NCBI GenBank assembly: GCA_029240815.1
Contig: JARDZO010000064.1
Span: 1-29,553, forward strand
DNA from: Brevibacillus sp.
Lineage (GTDB): Bacteria > Bacillota > Bacilli > Brevibacillales > Brevibacillaceae
Direction: 5' to 3'
DNA: 29,553 nt
Shown here: positions 1 to 8,042 of the stretch, one piece after another
How the letters are laid out: every line of letters begins with the position of its first letter
How positions within the stretch are numbered: position 1 is the first letter of the stretch
Notes under the pieces: generated by a model
What the model saw: only the letters and a program-made list of their open reading frames with translations
Told to the model about the DNA's origin: nothing
Databases searched by the model: none
Program-made: the position numbers and the translations under genes

Positions 1-236
1 GTATTGCGAGGATCAAGGGAGCAAAAACTTAGTTCCCCAATCGTTGCGCTTCGATGGGCATGGGTGAACAAGTGAAGAACGAAGTCATCAAATATGTCTG
101 TTCGACGTGTCACGGGAGCGATTGAATAAGGAGAGCCAAGCTTTCATTCTTCAAGGAATTGTCCCACGATGGTTTTTCTCAAAAAACTTCTTGGAAAGCT
201 CCCTCGAGAAGGCAAGTAAAAGGGGTAAGGCTGGCC
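1..236. other. No convincing gene
   Basis: No reading frame here has both a ribosome binding site and protein-like content. A frame at 107-328 runs into the foldback repeat and gives a low-complexity Lys/Arg-rich product. A 21-codon frame at 60-125 containing a CxxC pair has no Shine-Dalgarno sequence. The stretch may hold the tail of an upstream unit that lies outside the window. Confidence 0.4.
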
Positions 237-442
237 GAGGAAAAAGGGGAAATAAGCGGAAGATCTTAGGAACACTAACCAAGGCGCGATGGAAAAAACG
301 AAACACGCTTTTAAGCGTCCACCTCTGAGAAGCTCCCCGAGACGGCTGCTTTGGACGCGGTTTCGTTTTTTATATGGAGCCGGACAGAGATGACCCCTAG
401 TAGGTGTTCCTATAAAGCTGGAGCGTTTTCCCCTTTTTCCTC
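237..442. repeat. ~206-base foldback repeat, copy A
   Basis: Nested inverted repeats fold the whole segment back on itself. The outer arms 237-252 and 427-442 are perfectly complementary over 16 bases. Next come 267-275 with 404-412 (9 bases), 293-304 with 360-371 (12 bases), and 315-321 with 352-358 (GCGTCCA/TGGACGC). A related copy begins at 29398, with 32 identical bases shared between 302-333 and 29462-29493. No transposase frame lies inside. It could be a MITE-like element or a structured RNA; the sequence does not decide between them. Confidence 0.75.
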
Positions 443-478
443 TCCTCCACTACAGTCCGACCTAGCGGAAAAAAGGAA

Positions 479-494
479 GCGGGTGCATACCCGC
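479..494 (-). terminator. Terminator of the pbuE-deoD operon
   Basis: GCGGGT/ACCCGC hairpin with a 4-base loop just past the deoD stop. On the minus strand it is followed by TTCCTTTTTT. A T-run also follows on the plus strand, so it may work in both directions. Confidence 0.75.
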
Positions 495-502
495 GTTTTT
501 GT

Positions 503-1210
503 TTACTCGGCGGCAATAGCTTCCAACGCCATGAGAATCATGTCGTTAAAGCTGGTTTGCCGTTCCTCGGAAGATGTTTCCTCACCAGTGAAAATATGAT
601 CGCTTACTGTCAGGATAGACAACGCATTCACGCCATATTTTGCAGCAAGCGTATAGAGCGCTGTGGTTTCCATCTCAACTGCAAGAACCCCATATTCCCC
701 CAATTTTTTTACCGGTTCCATGCTTTCGCGATAGAATACATCGGCTGTCAATACGTTCCCTACCCGTACAGGCAGGCCTTTCTTCATGCCGGCGTCATGC
801 GCTTTCTTCAGCAAATCAAAGCTGGCGCAAGGCGCAAAATCAAATCCCGGAAATGTCAGGCGGTTCATGTTGGAGTCTGTGCACGCCGTCATCGCAATAA
901 TCACATCGCGCACGTTTACGTCCTTTTGTATTCCGCCGCAAGTGCCAACGCGAACCAAGTTTTGAACGCCATACTCACGGATCAGCTCATTCACGTAAAT
1001 GGAAATGGAAGGAACGCCCATGCCCGTACCTTGCACGGATACGCGTTTTCCGCGATACGTTCCAGTAAATCCTAACATCCCGCGTACCTGATTATAGCAA
1101 GTCACGTCTTCTAAAAACGTTTCCGCGATGTACTTGGCACGCAGCGGATCGCCAGGCAAAAGAATATGTTCTGCGATTTCACCTTGTCGTGCTTGAATAT
1201 GAGTGCTCAT
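503..1210 (-). CDS. deoD: Purine nucleoside phosphorylase, DeoD type
   Basis: Cleaves purine (deoxy)nucleosides with phosphate to give free base and (deoxy)ribose 1-phosphate in the cytoplasm; part of purine salvage. The 235-residue product has the usual length of hexameric bacterial PNPs. Family marks are [18 protein letters not shown] near residues 17-34, GTGMGVPS (61-68), the EMET purine/ribose motif at 179-182, and SDH at 203-205 with the catalytic Asp204. It is the second gene of a two-gene unit, 54 bases after the efflux pump stop, so phosphorolysis and base export are probably co-expressed. The ATG at 1210 has no good Shine-Dalgarno right before it. The only strong site, AAGGAGG, lies about 50 bases upstream, directly after the pump stop codon; the frame above this ATG is closed by a TGA, so a longer start is excluded. 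Confidence 0.95.
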   Translation of the reverse strand: MSTHIQARQGEIAEHILLPGDPLRAKYIAETFLEDVTCYNQVRGMLGFTGTYRGKRVSVQGTGMGVPSISIYVNELIREYGVQNLVRVGTCGGIQKDVNVRDVIIAMTACTDSNMNRLTFPGFDFAPCASFDLLKKAHDAGMKKGLPVRVGNVLTADVFYRESMEPVKKLGEYGVLAVEMETTALYTLAAKYGVNALSILTVSDHIFTGEETSSEERQTSFNDMILMALEAIAAE

Positions 1211-1264
1211 GGTTTCGCCGTTGCAAATAGGAAAGAAGAGTCATCCGCAACGGCGTTCACCTCC

Positions 1265-2434
1265 TTATATAGTAATGGACGGACTGGTTCTGACCGTAGA
1301 AGGTCTGGTGATGGAAAAGACAGCGCATAAAAAGGCGATCAGGACAAAAATCCCGCCTATCCAAGGCGTGGAAAGCACAGAATCATGCGCAATGACCATT
1401 CCGCCTACTGCTGAACCCAAGGCAATCCCCAGGTGCAGAGCTGAAGTATTCAAGCTTTGTTGAATCTCATAGGATTCAGGAGAGGATTCGATCAGGTAAT
1501 TTTGCTGTGCAGGGGTGATGGCCCAGCTTAACATGCTCCAAAGAATCATCACTGCGAGAAACAGGTAAAGAGAAAAGGTAACAGCAGGAATAAGGAACAT
1601 GACTGCAGCAAACGCAGCAATGATGGCTAAGATGCTTCGATTCGATCCCCACTTATCCGCTGCCCAACCTCCGATCCCTCCGCCGAATACGGCAGAAATG
1701 CCGAAAACGAAATAGGCAAAACTGACCCATGCGGAAGACATGTGCAACGCTGTCTTCAAAAATGGGGTGAAATAGGCATACAGCGTCAAGTGTCCCGTCA
1801 GCATGAATACAGAAGTAAATTGGGCGCTGATGATTTTCGGTTTTTTCAATGTCGCCAGCTGCTGGCTAAGCGGAATCGACGGTCTTGCCGGTATCTTGGG
1901 CAAAAATGCGTATATGGCGATCACGGAGGCGAGCGTCAAGACAGATATCAAAATAAACGGGGCTCGCCATCCGAAGGCGTTGCCAATGACAAGTCCAAGG
2001 GGAACGCCCAACACCAAAGACCCGCTGACCCCCATGAATATCGTGCCAATCGCTCTTGCCCGGAATTCCTCCTTCACGATGGAAGAAGCGATGGTGATGG
2101 ATAGAACAATGATAAGGGAACCGCTTGAAGCGGATATCATCCGTCCCAACATCAAAATCCAATAATTCGGACTGAGCGATGAAATGACGTTGCCGATGAA
2201 GAAAATAGCCAATGTCCAGAGCAACAGCTCTTTTCGCTCTACATTTCTTGTCATCGTTAAAAGAATCGGGGCGGAGAGGGCAAAAACAATCGAAAACAAG
2301 GTAATAAGCCATCCCGCAGTACTGATCGAAACGTGTAAATCTTCTGCGACAACATCTAAAATTCCACCGATGATTAATTCAACGGTTCCTACCACAAAGG
2401 CAGCGATGGCCAGGATGTAAATTTTCATGTTCAC
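1265..2434 (-). CDS. pbuE: MFS purine efflux pump, PbuE (YdhL) type
   Basis: A 389-residue, 12-helix major facilitator protein of the DHA1 drug/purine efflux group. Its start (VVGTVELIIGGILDVVAEDL) and its late segments (AITPAQQNYLIE; LNTSALHLGIALGSAVGG) closely follow B. subtilis PbuE, which exports hypoxanthine and adenine. The deoD gene next in the operon supports a purine substrate. A GTG at 2434 is used, 13 bases after AAGGAGG; an ATG two codons later is the alternative. B. subtilis pbuE is controlled by an adenine riboswitch, but the leader here is too short for one. A promoter with an overlapping palindrome lies upstream instead. Substrate assignment is inferred from similarity; the MFS family call is firm. 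Confidence 0.82.
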   Translation of the reverse strand: MNMKIYILAIAAFVVGTVELIIGGILDVVAEDLHVSISTAGWLITLFSIVFALSAPILLTMTRNVERKELLLWTLAIFFIGNVISSLSPNYWILMLGRMISASSGSLIIVLSITIASSIVKEEFRARAIGTIFMGVSGSLVLGVPLGLVIGNAFGWRAPFILISVLTLASVIAIYAFLPKIPARPSIPLSQQLATLKKPKIISAQFTSVFMLTGHLTLYAYFTPFLKTALHMSSAWVSFAYFVFGISAVFGGGIGGWAADKWGSNRSILAIIAAFAAVMFLIPAVTFSLYLFLAVMILWSMLSWAITPAQQNYLIESSPESYEIQQSLNTSALHLGIALGSAVGGMVIAHDSVLSTPWIGGIFVLIAFLCAVFSITRPSTVRTSPSITI

Positions 2435-2470
2435 TTCGGCAAGAAAACCTCCTTTTCAATTGGTTATTAA

Positions 2471-2509
2471 GGTTACTACCGTTATAGTAACCTAATTCCT
2501 GAGCGGCAA
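2471..2509 (-). promoter_or_regulatory. Promoter with palindromic operator before pbuE
   Basis: On the minus strand TTGCCG (2504-2509) and TATAAC (2481-2486) are 17 bases apart. A perfect dyad, GGTTACTA-N6-TAGTAACC at 2471-2492, covers the -10 box. This position fits a repressor operator. The TTAC...GTAA style recalls sites of HxlR/MarR-type repressors, but no such regulator gene is in the window. Confidence 0.6.
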
Positions 2510-2516
2510 CAAGCCC

Positions 2517-2564
2517 AAAAAAAAAACCAGTCGCACACGTCATTTTATGATCGTGTTTCGACTG
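2517..2564 (-). terminator. Terminator after the cidAB operon
   Basis: CAGTCG (2528-2533) pairs with CGACTG (2559-2564), and ACACG with CGTGT inside. On the minus strand the stem is followed by ten T (complement of 2517-2526). On the plus strand GATTTTTT follows, so it may be bidirectional. Confidence 0.8.
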
Positions 2565-2592
2565 ATTTTTTCGTCTGGCTGTATTTTTTTCC

Positions 2593-3264
2593 CTAATGCA
2601 TCACGATTGTAGCAACCAACTGTGTTATCAACGCCGCAAGGATCATTGAAATACTCGAAACCGTACCTGTCAACGAACCGATCTCAAATGCCTTGGAAGT
2701 TCCCGCACCATGCGCGCTCGTCCCCAACAAGACTCCGCGTGCAATGTCATCTTGAATCTTGAGATAGGAAATCAGATAAGGACCGATAAAAGAGCCAAGC
2801 AGCCCGGTAATGAGCACGAGCACTGCTGTGATCGACGGGACACCACCGATCATCTCCGAAACATTCATGGCAATCGGTGTAGTAATGGACCGCGGGATCA
2901 AGCTGTACATCACCTGTTTATCTACGTGCATGAGCAGAGCCAATAAGGCAGAGGAGGCAACAGCCACAGCGGATCCCGACATGACACTGACCAGGATTTG
3001 CCCGGCGTGTTTCTTCAATAAAGGATAATGCTTGTATAGAGGTACCGCAAAAGCAATCGTAGCTGGCTGGAGCATGTAAGCCAGCCATTTTCCACCCGCG
3101 TTGTAGGATTCGTAAGCGGTATGAGTTCCGATCAATAAACAGACAAGAACGACAGGCGTAAACAACAGCGGTGAAAACAGCAGAATCGGTTTGAAGCGAT
3201 AGAGCCTTTTTGCAATCAAATAGACCGTAATGGTGAACAGGAAGCCCAATATACCGCCGATCAT
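2593..3264 (-). CDS. CidB/LrgB-family membrane protein
   Basis: A 223-residue integral membrane protein of the LrgB/CidB family (B. subtilis YwbG), with about six or more hydrophobic helices. Conserved LrgB segments are visible: the KHYPLLKKH region, PRSITTPIAM near residue 124, and GTSAHGAGTSKAFE near residue 180. CidA/CidB pairs act in murein hydrolase control, cell lysis and overflow metabolism; in some species they export pyruvate or related acids. Its ATG overlaps the stop of the upstream cidA-like gene by four bases (ATGA), a sign of translational coupling. A terminator follows it. Whether it acts as a CidB or an LrgB cannot be settled from sequence alone, but the adjacent LysR regulator favours the Cid type. 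Confidence 0.88.
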   Translation of the reverse strand: MIGGILGFLFTITVYLIAKRLYRFKPILLFSPLLFTPVVLVCLLIGTHTAYESYNAGGKWLAYMLQPATIAFAVPLYKHYPLLKKHAGQILVSVMSGSAVAVASSALLALLMHVDKQVMYSLIPRSITTPIAMNVSEMIGGVPSITAVLVLITGLLGSFIGPYLISYLKIQDDIARGVLLGTSAHGAGTSKAFEIGSLTGTVSSISMILAALITQLVATIVMH

Positions 3265-3632
3265 GATCGCAGATGCTCCTTTCGTTTGGCGATTCGCTGT
3301 GCCACTAGACCGCTACTCGCCATCACAATAGCTGTACCAATCGCAATGACGAAAAAGATTTGAACGCCTTCGTGCAGCATAAGATTTTGATAAGAGATAA
3401 TTCCAACAGATGGCGGAATGAAAAATAACAACAGCTCAGCCAAAAGAAAGCTCGCACCGGCTTCGATCCATTCCAGGCGCAACCATTTCATTTGCAGCAG
3501 AAAAAATACCAAAAACATACCGATGATACTACCCGGAATCGTTAGACCCAGCCAGGTGACGAGTGCGTTCATCAGTATGGAAACAACCACGAAAAAAGCT
3601 GCTTGCGCAATGATTTTGAACCATTTTCTCAA
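3261..3632 (-). CDS. cidA: CidA/LrgA-family holin-like protein
   Basis: A 123-residue protein with four hydrophobic segments and a charged C-terminus (AQRIAKRKEH), typical of CidA/LrgA holin-like proteins (B. subtilis YwbH). The family signature LGLTIPGSIIGMFLVF lies at about residues 28-43. Its size and charge pattern match the family. It is the first gene of a two-gene operon and overlaps cidB by four bases. An AGAGGGAG ribosome site precedes the ATG. It is transcribed divergently from the LysR regulator across a ~110-base gap, so the regulator very probably controls it, as CidR does in Staphylococcus and Bacillus. Confidence 0.88.
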   Translation of the reverse strand: MRKWFKIIAQAAFFVVVSILMNALVTWLGLTIPGSIIGMFLVFFLLQMKWLRLEWIEAGASFLLAELLLFFIPPSVGIISYQNLMLHEGVQIFFVIAIGTAIVMASSGLVAQRIAKRKEHLRS

Positions 3633-3742
3633 AATGTCCCTCTCCCTCTAAGAAAAGTGTACATCGTCTAGTTCCATAGGTAAAATGCATATATAGAATC
3701 ATTTGCATTCATGATATCTATCGTTAACCGGAGGGATGTTTG

Positions 3743-4639
3743 ATGGATATCCGACATTTGCAATACTTTTTGGAAGTAGCGCGCCACAACAGCTTCACAA
3801 AGGCCGCACAGGCGTTGTATATCACGCAGCCAACGATCAGCAAAATGGTCCGGAATCTGGAGGATGAGATCGGGGTGGAGCTGTTCGAGCGCGTAGGCAA
3901 GCGTGTCTCGTTGACCGATGCAGGGTGGGTGTTGTTCTCGCAGGCGGAAGTGATGGTCAAATCGTTCGAGAACATGACCGTCCATATCAACGAGCTGATG
4001 GAGCTGAAGAGAGGAAGACTTCGTATCGGACTGCCGCCGATGGTTGGTGCGAGCTTCTTTCCACGCGTCATCGGCCAGTTTTGTGACCAGTATCCGGGAA
4101 TTCGGCTGGAGCTGTTCGAGGCAGGGTCCAACAAGGTAGAGGCAGATGTAGGCTCAGGCATGCTCGATTGTGGTGTCATCCTGCTTCCAGCAAAAGAAGA
4201 CATCTTTGACCACTACTCATTTGTCAACGAAGACATCATGTTGGTCGTTCATCCGTCCCATGCGCTGGCGGATCGAGCAGTAGTGCCTTTCAGCGATCTG
4301 GAAGGCGAGCGGTTCCTGCTGTTCCATGAAGACTTTGCCCTGCATAACCGGATTGTGGATGAATGCGTTCGGGTCGGCTTCCATCCCCATGTCGTCTACA
4401 AAAGCTCCCAATGGGATTTCCTCAGTGAGATGGTAGCGGCTCATATCGGGATTACGCTCTTGCCTGAGACCATTTGCAGTGAACTGGATAAGGAGCGCTT
4501 TCGCATCATTCCGTTAGTCAGTCCGACTCTCAAGTGGCATCTGGGGATGATCTGGAGGAAAAATGCGTACCAGTCGTTTGCCATGCGTGAATGGATCCGT
4601 TTTTCACAAGAGAATCTCCCATCCCGCAACTCATTTTAG
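3743..4639 (+). CDS. cidR: LysR-family regulator, CidR (YwbI) type
   Basis: A 298-residue LysR-type transcription regulator. An N-terminal winged helix-turn-helix (about residues 1-60, with MDIRHLQYFLEVARHNSFT and QPTISKMVRNLE) is followed by a two-lobed effector domain from about residue 90. It lies head-to-head with cidAB, the arrangement of CidR/YwbI. Those regulators are known to activate cidAB in response to acetate or related overflow acids; that effector is carried over from the family and not visible here. The ATG at 3743 is 8 bases after GGAGG; a TTG one codon earlier is possible. Transcription ends near the GGCTACGCCA hairpin at 4647. Confidence 0.88.
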   Translation: MDIRHLQYFLEVARHNSFTKAAQALYITQPTISKMVRNLEDEIGVELFERVGKRVSLTDAGWVLFSQAEVMVKSFENMTVHINELMELKRGRLRIGLPPMVGASFFPRVIGQFCDQYPGIRLELFEAGSNKVEADVGSGMLDCGVILLPAKEDIFDHYSFVNEDIMLVVHPSHALADRAVVPFSDLEGERFLLFHEDFALHNRIVDECVRVGFHPHVVYKSSQWDFLSEMVAAHIGITLLPETICSELDKERFRIIPLVSPTLKWHLGMIWRKNAYQSFAMREWIRFSQENLPSRNSF

Positions 4640-4646
4640 AAAACTT

Positions 4647-4672
4647 GGCTACGCCACGCCTTTGGCGTAGCC
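4647..4672. terminator. Hairpin after cidR
   Basis: Perfect 10-base arms GGCTACGCCA/TGGCGTAGCC with a 6-base loop, eight bases after the cidR stop. It has no T-run on the plus strand, so termination would be weak; it may mainly protect the 3' end. Confidence 0.5.
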
Positions 4673-4690
4673 CTAGTTGCGCTTATACTG

Positions 4691-4715
4691 GATAAGAATC
4701 CTATAAATTCTTATC
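4691..4715. other. 9-base inverted repeat between cidR and lysP
   Basis: GATAAGAAT and ATTCTTATC flank a 7-base AT-rich spacer. It lies between the ends of two convergent genes, so an operator role is unlikely. It may be a secondary 3'-end hairpin. Confidence 0.35.
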
Positions 4716-4728
4716 TGTACAAATAAAA

Positions 4729-4766
4729 AGCTCCTGGTCACCCGCAAAAGGGGATGGCCAGGAGCT
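4729..4766 (-). terminator. Terminator of lysP
   Basis: AGCTCCTGG (4729-4737) pairs with CCAGGAGCT (4758-4766), with further C/G pairing inside. TTTTTATTTG follows on the minus strand, just past the permease stop. Confidence 0.85.
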
Positions 4767-4773
4767 TCTGGTA

Positions 4774-6222
4774 TTAATGTGTGTTTTCATCCATGCTGAA
4801 GTCTACCTTGTCGAGAGGGACCAGCTTGGTCTTCTTGGAATATTTGTATCCCAGCCAAACCACGATGAACAGTGGCAGACCGATGTAGGACACCATGGCG
4901 CCGTTCCAGTCGATCGCATCGCCGGTGAATGCCGTGTAGTTTTGCCCAATGATGACCACACAGCAAATGATGAAGGCAAGAATCGGGCCGATCGGGAACC
5001 ATTTCGCTCGGTAAGGAAGCTCCGCCAAATCGCGCCCTTGGGCCAACATCGCTCTACGGAAGCGGTAATGGCTGATCGCGATACCCAGCCAAGCGATGAA
5101 GCCGGACATACCGGAAGCATTCAACAGCCAAATGTAGACAGCGCCATCCCCAAATAGGGAGGACAAAAAGGCGAGTGCACCGACGAGAGCGGTCAAGATC
5201 AAGGAGTTGATCGGAACACCGTTGCGAGTGACTTTGGCAAACCATTTTGGTGCTTTGCCTTCTTTGGCGAGCACCCACAGCATCCGGGTAGAAGCGTACA
5301 TACCGGAGTTACCTGCAGACAGGACAGACGTGAGAATGACTGCATTCATGACAGATGCTGCAAAAGCAAATCCTGCTTTTTCAAATACAATGGTAAACGG
5401 ACTGATGGCGATATCCGTGATGTCTCCGCTGATCAGATTCGGATTGTCGTAAGGAACCAACAGGCCGATGATCAAGATCGCCAGGATGTAGAACAACAGG
5501 ATGCGCCAAAAGATTTGACGGATCGCTTTTGGGATGTTGCGAGCAGGATTTTCGCTCTCCCCAGCGGCTACACCGACCAGCTCTGTTCCCTGGAAGGAGA
5601 AACCGGCGATCATAAAGACACCGAGAATGGCCATGAAGCCACCATTGAATGGCGCCTCACCTTTGGTGAAGTTCGTAAAACCGACTGCTTCACCGCCCAT
5701 GATACCAAAAATCATCAACACGCCAATAATGATAAATACGATAACCGTAACGACTTTAATGAGGGCAAACCAATATTCGGACTCACCGTATGATTTGACG
5801 GATAAGACATTCAGGCAAAACATGATGACGAGAAACAACGCGCTCCAGATGATCGATGGAACATCCGGCAGCCAATATTTCATAATGAGTGCGGCAGCCG
5901 CGAGCTCGACGGCAATGGTAATGGCCCAGTTGTACCAATAGTTCCAGCCAAGGGCAAAGCCAAGCGATGGATCGACAAAGCGTGTAGCATACGTGCTGAA
6001 TGAACCGGAGACTGGCATGAAGGAAGCCATTTCTCCCAAGCTGGTCATGAGGAAGTACACCATAATACTGATAGCGGCGTAGGCTGCCAAAGCACCACCA
6101 GGCCCGGCAGAGTGAATGGAACCTCCACTCGCGAGAAAAAGTCCCGTACCGATGGAGCCGCCGATGGCAATCATCGTCAGGTGGCGAGCTTTGAGCCCTC
6201 GTTGCAATTGATTTTCTGACAT
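4774..6222 (-). CDS. lysP: Lysine permease of the APC superfamily, LysP type
   Basis: A 482-residue amino acid-polyamine-cation permease with 12 predicted helices. It follows E. coli LysP closely: SIGTGLF in helix 1, MVYFLMTSLGEMASFMPVSG, GFSFQGTELVGVAAGES, and AGNSGMYASTRML, then the late WLGIAISHYRFRR stretch. It should import L-lysine with protons. The lysine riboswitch directly upstream confirms the substrate: such L-box RNAs sit before lysine uptake or synthesis genes. The start at ATG 6222 gives the MSENQLQRGLKARH N-terminus usual for the family; an upstream in-frame ATG at 6309 lies inside the terminator and would add 29 unrelated residues. The Shine-Dalgarno (AAAGG, about 15 bases away) is poor, which may add translational control. 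Confidence 0.9.
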   Translation of the reverse strand: MSENQLQRGLKARHLTMIAIGGSIGTGLFLASGGSIHSAGPGGALAAYAAISIMVYFLMTSLGEMASFMPVSGSFSTYATRFVDPSLGFALGWNYWYNWAITIAVELAAAALIMKYWLPDVPSIIWSALFLVIMFCLNVLSVKSYGESEYWFALIKVVTVIVFIIIGVLMIFGIMGGEAVGFTNFTKGEAPFNGGFMAILGVFMIAGFSFQGTELVGVAAGESENPARNIPKAIRQIFWRILLFYILAILIIGLLVPYDNPNLISGDITDIAISPFTIVFEKAGFAFAASVMNAVILTSVLSAGNSGMYASTRMLWVLAKEGKAPKWFAKVTRNGVPINSLILTALVGALAFLSSLFGDGAVYIWLLNASGMSGFIAWLGIAISHYRFRRAMLAQGRDLAELPYRAKWFPIGPILAFIICCVVIIGQNYTAFTGDAIDWNGAMVSYIGLPLFIVVWLGYKYSKKTKLVPLDKVDFSMDENTH

Positions 6223-6278
6223 ATGCGTGTTGCACGACCTTTCTCTAGGTTGTTTAGTTCGGAAGGAAGGTCGGAAAC

Positions 6279-6527
6279 GAAAAAACCGCCTCAAGCCAAA
6301 GAATGGCATAGGGCGGTATCATCCAATCCCCACCAAGCCTTCACTGAAGATAGCACACCACGTCCGCTCGGCAAGCAAACGTGACAGTTCTGTCCCTTTC
6401 GAGAACAGCCCCAACCCATGTGTACAGAGATACACGATGGACTTCGGCGGATTTTCCCTCTTCTGTAGTCTTAGATTTCGTCTGAATCTCGTACAGAATA
6501 CTATAAAAGCCGCGACCTCTACCCTCA
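6279..6527 (-). promoter_or_regulatory. Lysine riboswitch (L-box) with terminator
   Basis: Read on the minus strand, the aptamer spans 6527 to 6345. Its P1 helix pairs TGAGGGTAG (6527-6519) with CTATCTTCA (6353-6345). The L-box marks AGAGGTCGCG just after P1 and GCCGAAG (6448-6442) are present, plus a late GGGGCTGT segment. About 28 bases further on, ACCGCC/GGCGGT (6317-6285 on the plus scale) forms an intrinsic terminator followed by six T. Lysine binding should favour the terminator and turn lysP off. The match is by eye to the B. subtilis lysC leader. Confidence 0.85.
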
Positions 6528-6610
6528 CCGTGAAAGATGAGGATAACATGTATAGAATTAATTTATTCATCAACTATATAGGATTGCTGGTTATTAATCA
6601 ATTAGAAAAA

Positions 6611-6637
6611 ATCCCCTTCGCTCAACAGGAAGGGGAT
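6611..6637 (-). terminator. Terminator of the speDE unit
   Basis: ATCCCCTT and AAGGGGAT arms with an 11-base loop. TTTTTTC follows on the minus strand, 17 bases past the stop of the SpeD-SpeE gene. Confidence 0.85.
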
Positions 6638-6653
6638 GGCTCGATACTTCCAT

Positions 6654-8003
6654 TTAATTCTTCTTACCTGCTTCGCTCTGATAAAGCTTGTGCAATGTCA
6701 GGTCTTGTAAGGTATTGACCAAAGCTTCTTTGCGTTTCTCGAGAATCTGGGTAGGAAACGTAAATAAGGAAGCAAGATCCGTGGGAAGAGTTTGGGTAGG
6801 CACCGAAATTTGCTTGGGTTTTAGCGGTAACGGAGCTCGCCCGGCTATATGAAAGCCCCATTCGCCAAAGGATGGAACCAAACAGTGATAGGCTTTCGTG
6901 TACAATCCAGCATCTTCAAGCGTCAATCCAATGCTCCAGTACACCAATGGCGCATCCTCAGGAGAGAAAGACTGACAAACCAGCACACCGTTTTCAGCCA
7001 AACAAGCAGACAATCGCTGAAAGAACTCTTTTGTGTAGAGGGCGCTGATGATTTCATCAGCTGGATCAGGGAAATCAACGATGATAATTTGATAAGGAGT
7101 AGCGACGTTGTTGTTTATAAATTTGTCTGCGTCCTCAGAGTGTGCTACGACACGAGGGTCGTGCAAGGCAGATTCATTCAGGGAAACCACTTTCGGGACA
7201 TATTTCGCAACGTCCAAGACCATCGTATCCAGATCGACAAGGTCAACATGCAAAACGGTTTCGTACTTTAACACTTCTCGGAGGGCAAGCCCGTCACCCC
7301 CTCCGACAATGAGAACACGCTCATGCGAAGAGGCATGAGCAAAGGCGGGATGAACGAGCGCCTCATGATAAATTCGTTCATCCAGGGAACTAAACTGCAG
7401 CTGACCGTCCAAATACATGCGCATCTCCATGGCTTCTACAAGCTCTACCCGCTGATAGGAGCTCGTACCTTGGAAGAGAATCGTATGGTCCCCTGTCAAC
7501 AATTGCTTTCGTTCGACCTTATCATATTGATCACCGCGATCTAAGGCAAGATCAATGTACGTCTTTTCTGGCGAGTAAACGGATTGGTGAGTAGGTTCCG
7601 TCTTTGGTTGTTCATCTAGCTCACGAATTTCCCAAATCGTGGGTGGTACATCGGGTTCCCCATTCGAGCGCTCCACTCCGTACACATGAGCTCTCTTTGC
7701 AGACAGACCACGCAATAAAGCATCTATTTGTGTAGTAGGATCAGTGTCTCCACATGTAAATAAATCAAAGGCGGCGTATGAGTATTCCGGCCACGTATGA
7801 ATGGACATGTGTGAAGTCGACAGAAGGAGAAGCCCTGTCACTCCGTGGGGCTCAAAGTGGTGGAAATTGTAGGCAAGTTTCTCCATCCCGAGCGACAATA
7901 CGATATTGCTGAGAGTCTGCTCCAGATAGGAGAGATCATCGAGTAGAGCAGGATCACATTCAAAGGCGTCAATAATCAAATGGCGTCCTTGCACTTTACT
8001 CAT
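6654..8003 (-). CDS. SpeD-SpeE fusion: AdoMet decarboxylase and spermidine synthase
   Basis: A 449-residue two-domain protein. Residues 1 to about 125 are a prokaryotic S-adenosylmethionine decarboxylase (SpeD): Ser64 as the expected pyruvoyl precursor, His69 in IHTWPE, Cys84 in FTCGD. Residues ~150-390 are an aminopropyltransferase (SpeE): GGGDG (234-238) for AdoMet, the acidic DLVDLD stretch, DFPDP (310-314), and GEWGF. Together they make decarboxylated AdoMet and transfer its aminopropyl group, probably to putrescine, in one chain. Normal SpeD self-cleaves at Glu-Ser to form the pyruvoyl group; here the preceding residue is Thr63 (STSH, not SESH). Cleavage of a fused SpeD would also split off a short N-terminal beta chain. 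It lies 39 bases after a DinB-like gene on the same strand and ends at a strong terminator. Confidence 0.88.
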   Translation of the reverse strand: MSKVQGRHLIIDAFECDPALLDDLSYLEQTLSNIVLSLGMEKLAYNFHHFEPHGVTGLLLLSTSHMSIHTWPEYSYAAFDLFTCGDTDPTTQIDALLRGLSAKRAHVYGVERSNGEPDVPPTIWEIRELDEQPKTEPTHQSVYSPEKTYIDLALDRGDQYDKVERKQLLTGDHTILFQGTSSYQRVELVEAMEMRMYLDGQLQFSSLDERIYHEALVHPAFAHASSHERVLIVGGGDGLALREVLKYETVLHVDLVDLDTMVLDVAKYVPKVVSLNESALHDPRVVAHSEDADKFINNNVATPYQIIIVDFPDPADEIISALYTKEFFQRLSACLAENGVLVCQSFSPEDAPLVYWSIGLTLEDAGLYTKAYHCLVPSFGEWGFHIAGRAPLPLKPKQISVPTQTLPTDLASLFTFPTQILEKRKEALVNTLQDLTLHKLYQSEAGKKN

Positions 8004-8042
8004 TGTTCATACCCAACCTGTTTATCAAGAGAACCACTCCTT

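Noticed and set aside
60..125. 21-codon frame with a CxxC pair (VCSTCHG)
   Set aside because: No Shine-Dalgarno sequence and no family match; chance cannot be excluded.
107..328. Open frame of 73 codons at the left end
   Set aside because: It has a poor start, a low-complexity basic product, and its 3' half is the foldback repeat.
503..1075. Plus-strand frames opposite deoD
   Set aside because: Shadows of a clear gene; no ribosome sites or protein families.
1211..1260. Possible leader peptide between pbuE and deoD, after AAGGAGG
   Set aside because: A TTG at the right distance opens a 23-codon frame running into deoD, but the start codon is weak and nothing else supports it.
2435..2592. 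Adenine/guanine riboswitch before pbuE
   Set aside because: The stretch between promoter and start is too short and lacks the purine aptamer core.
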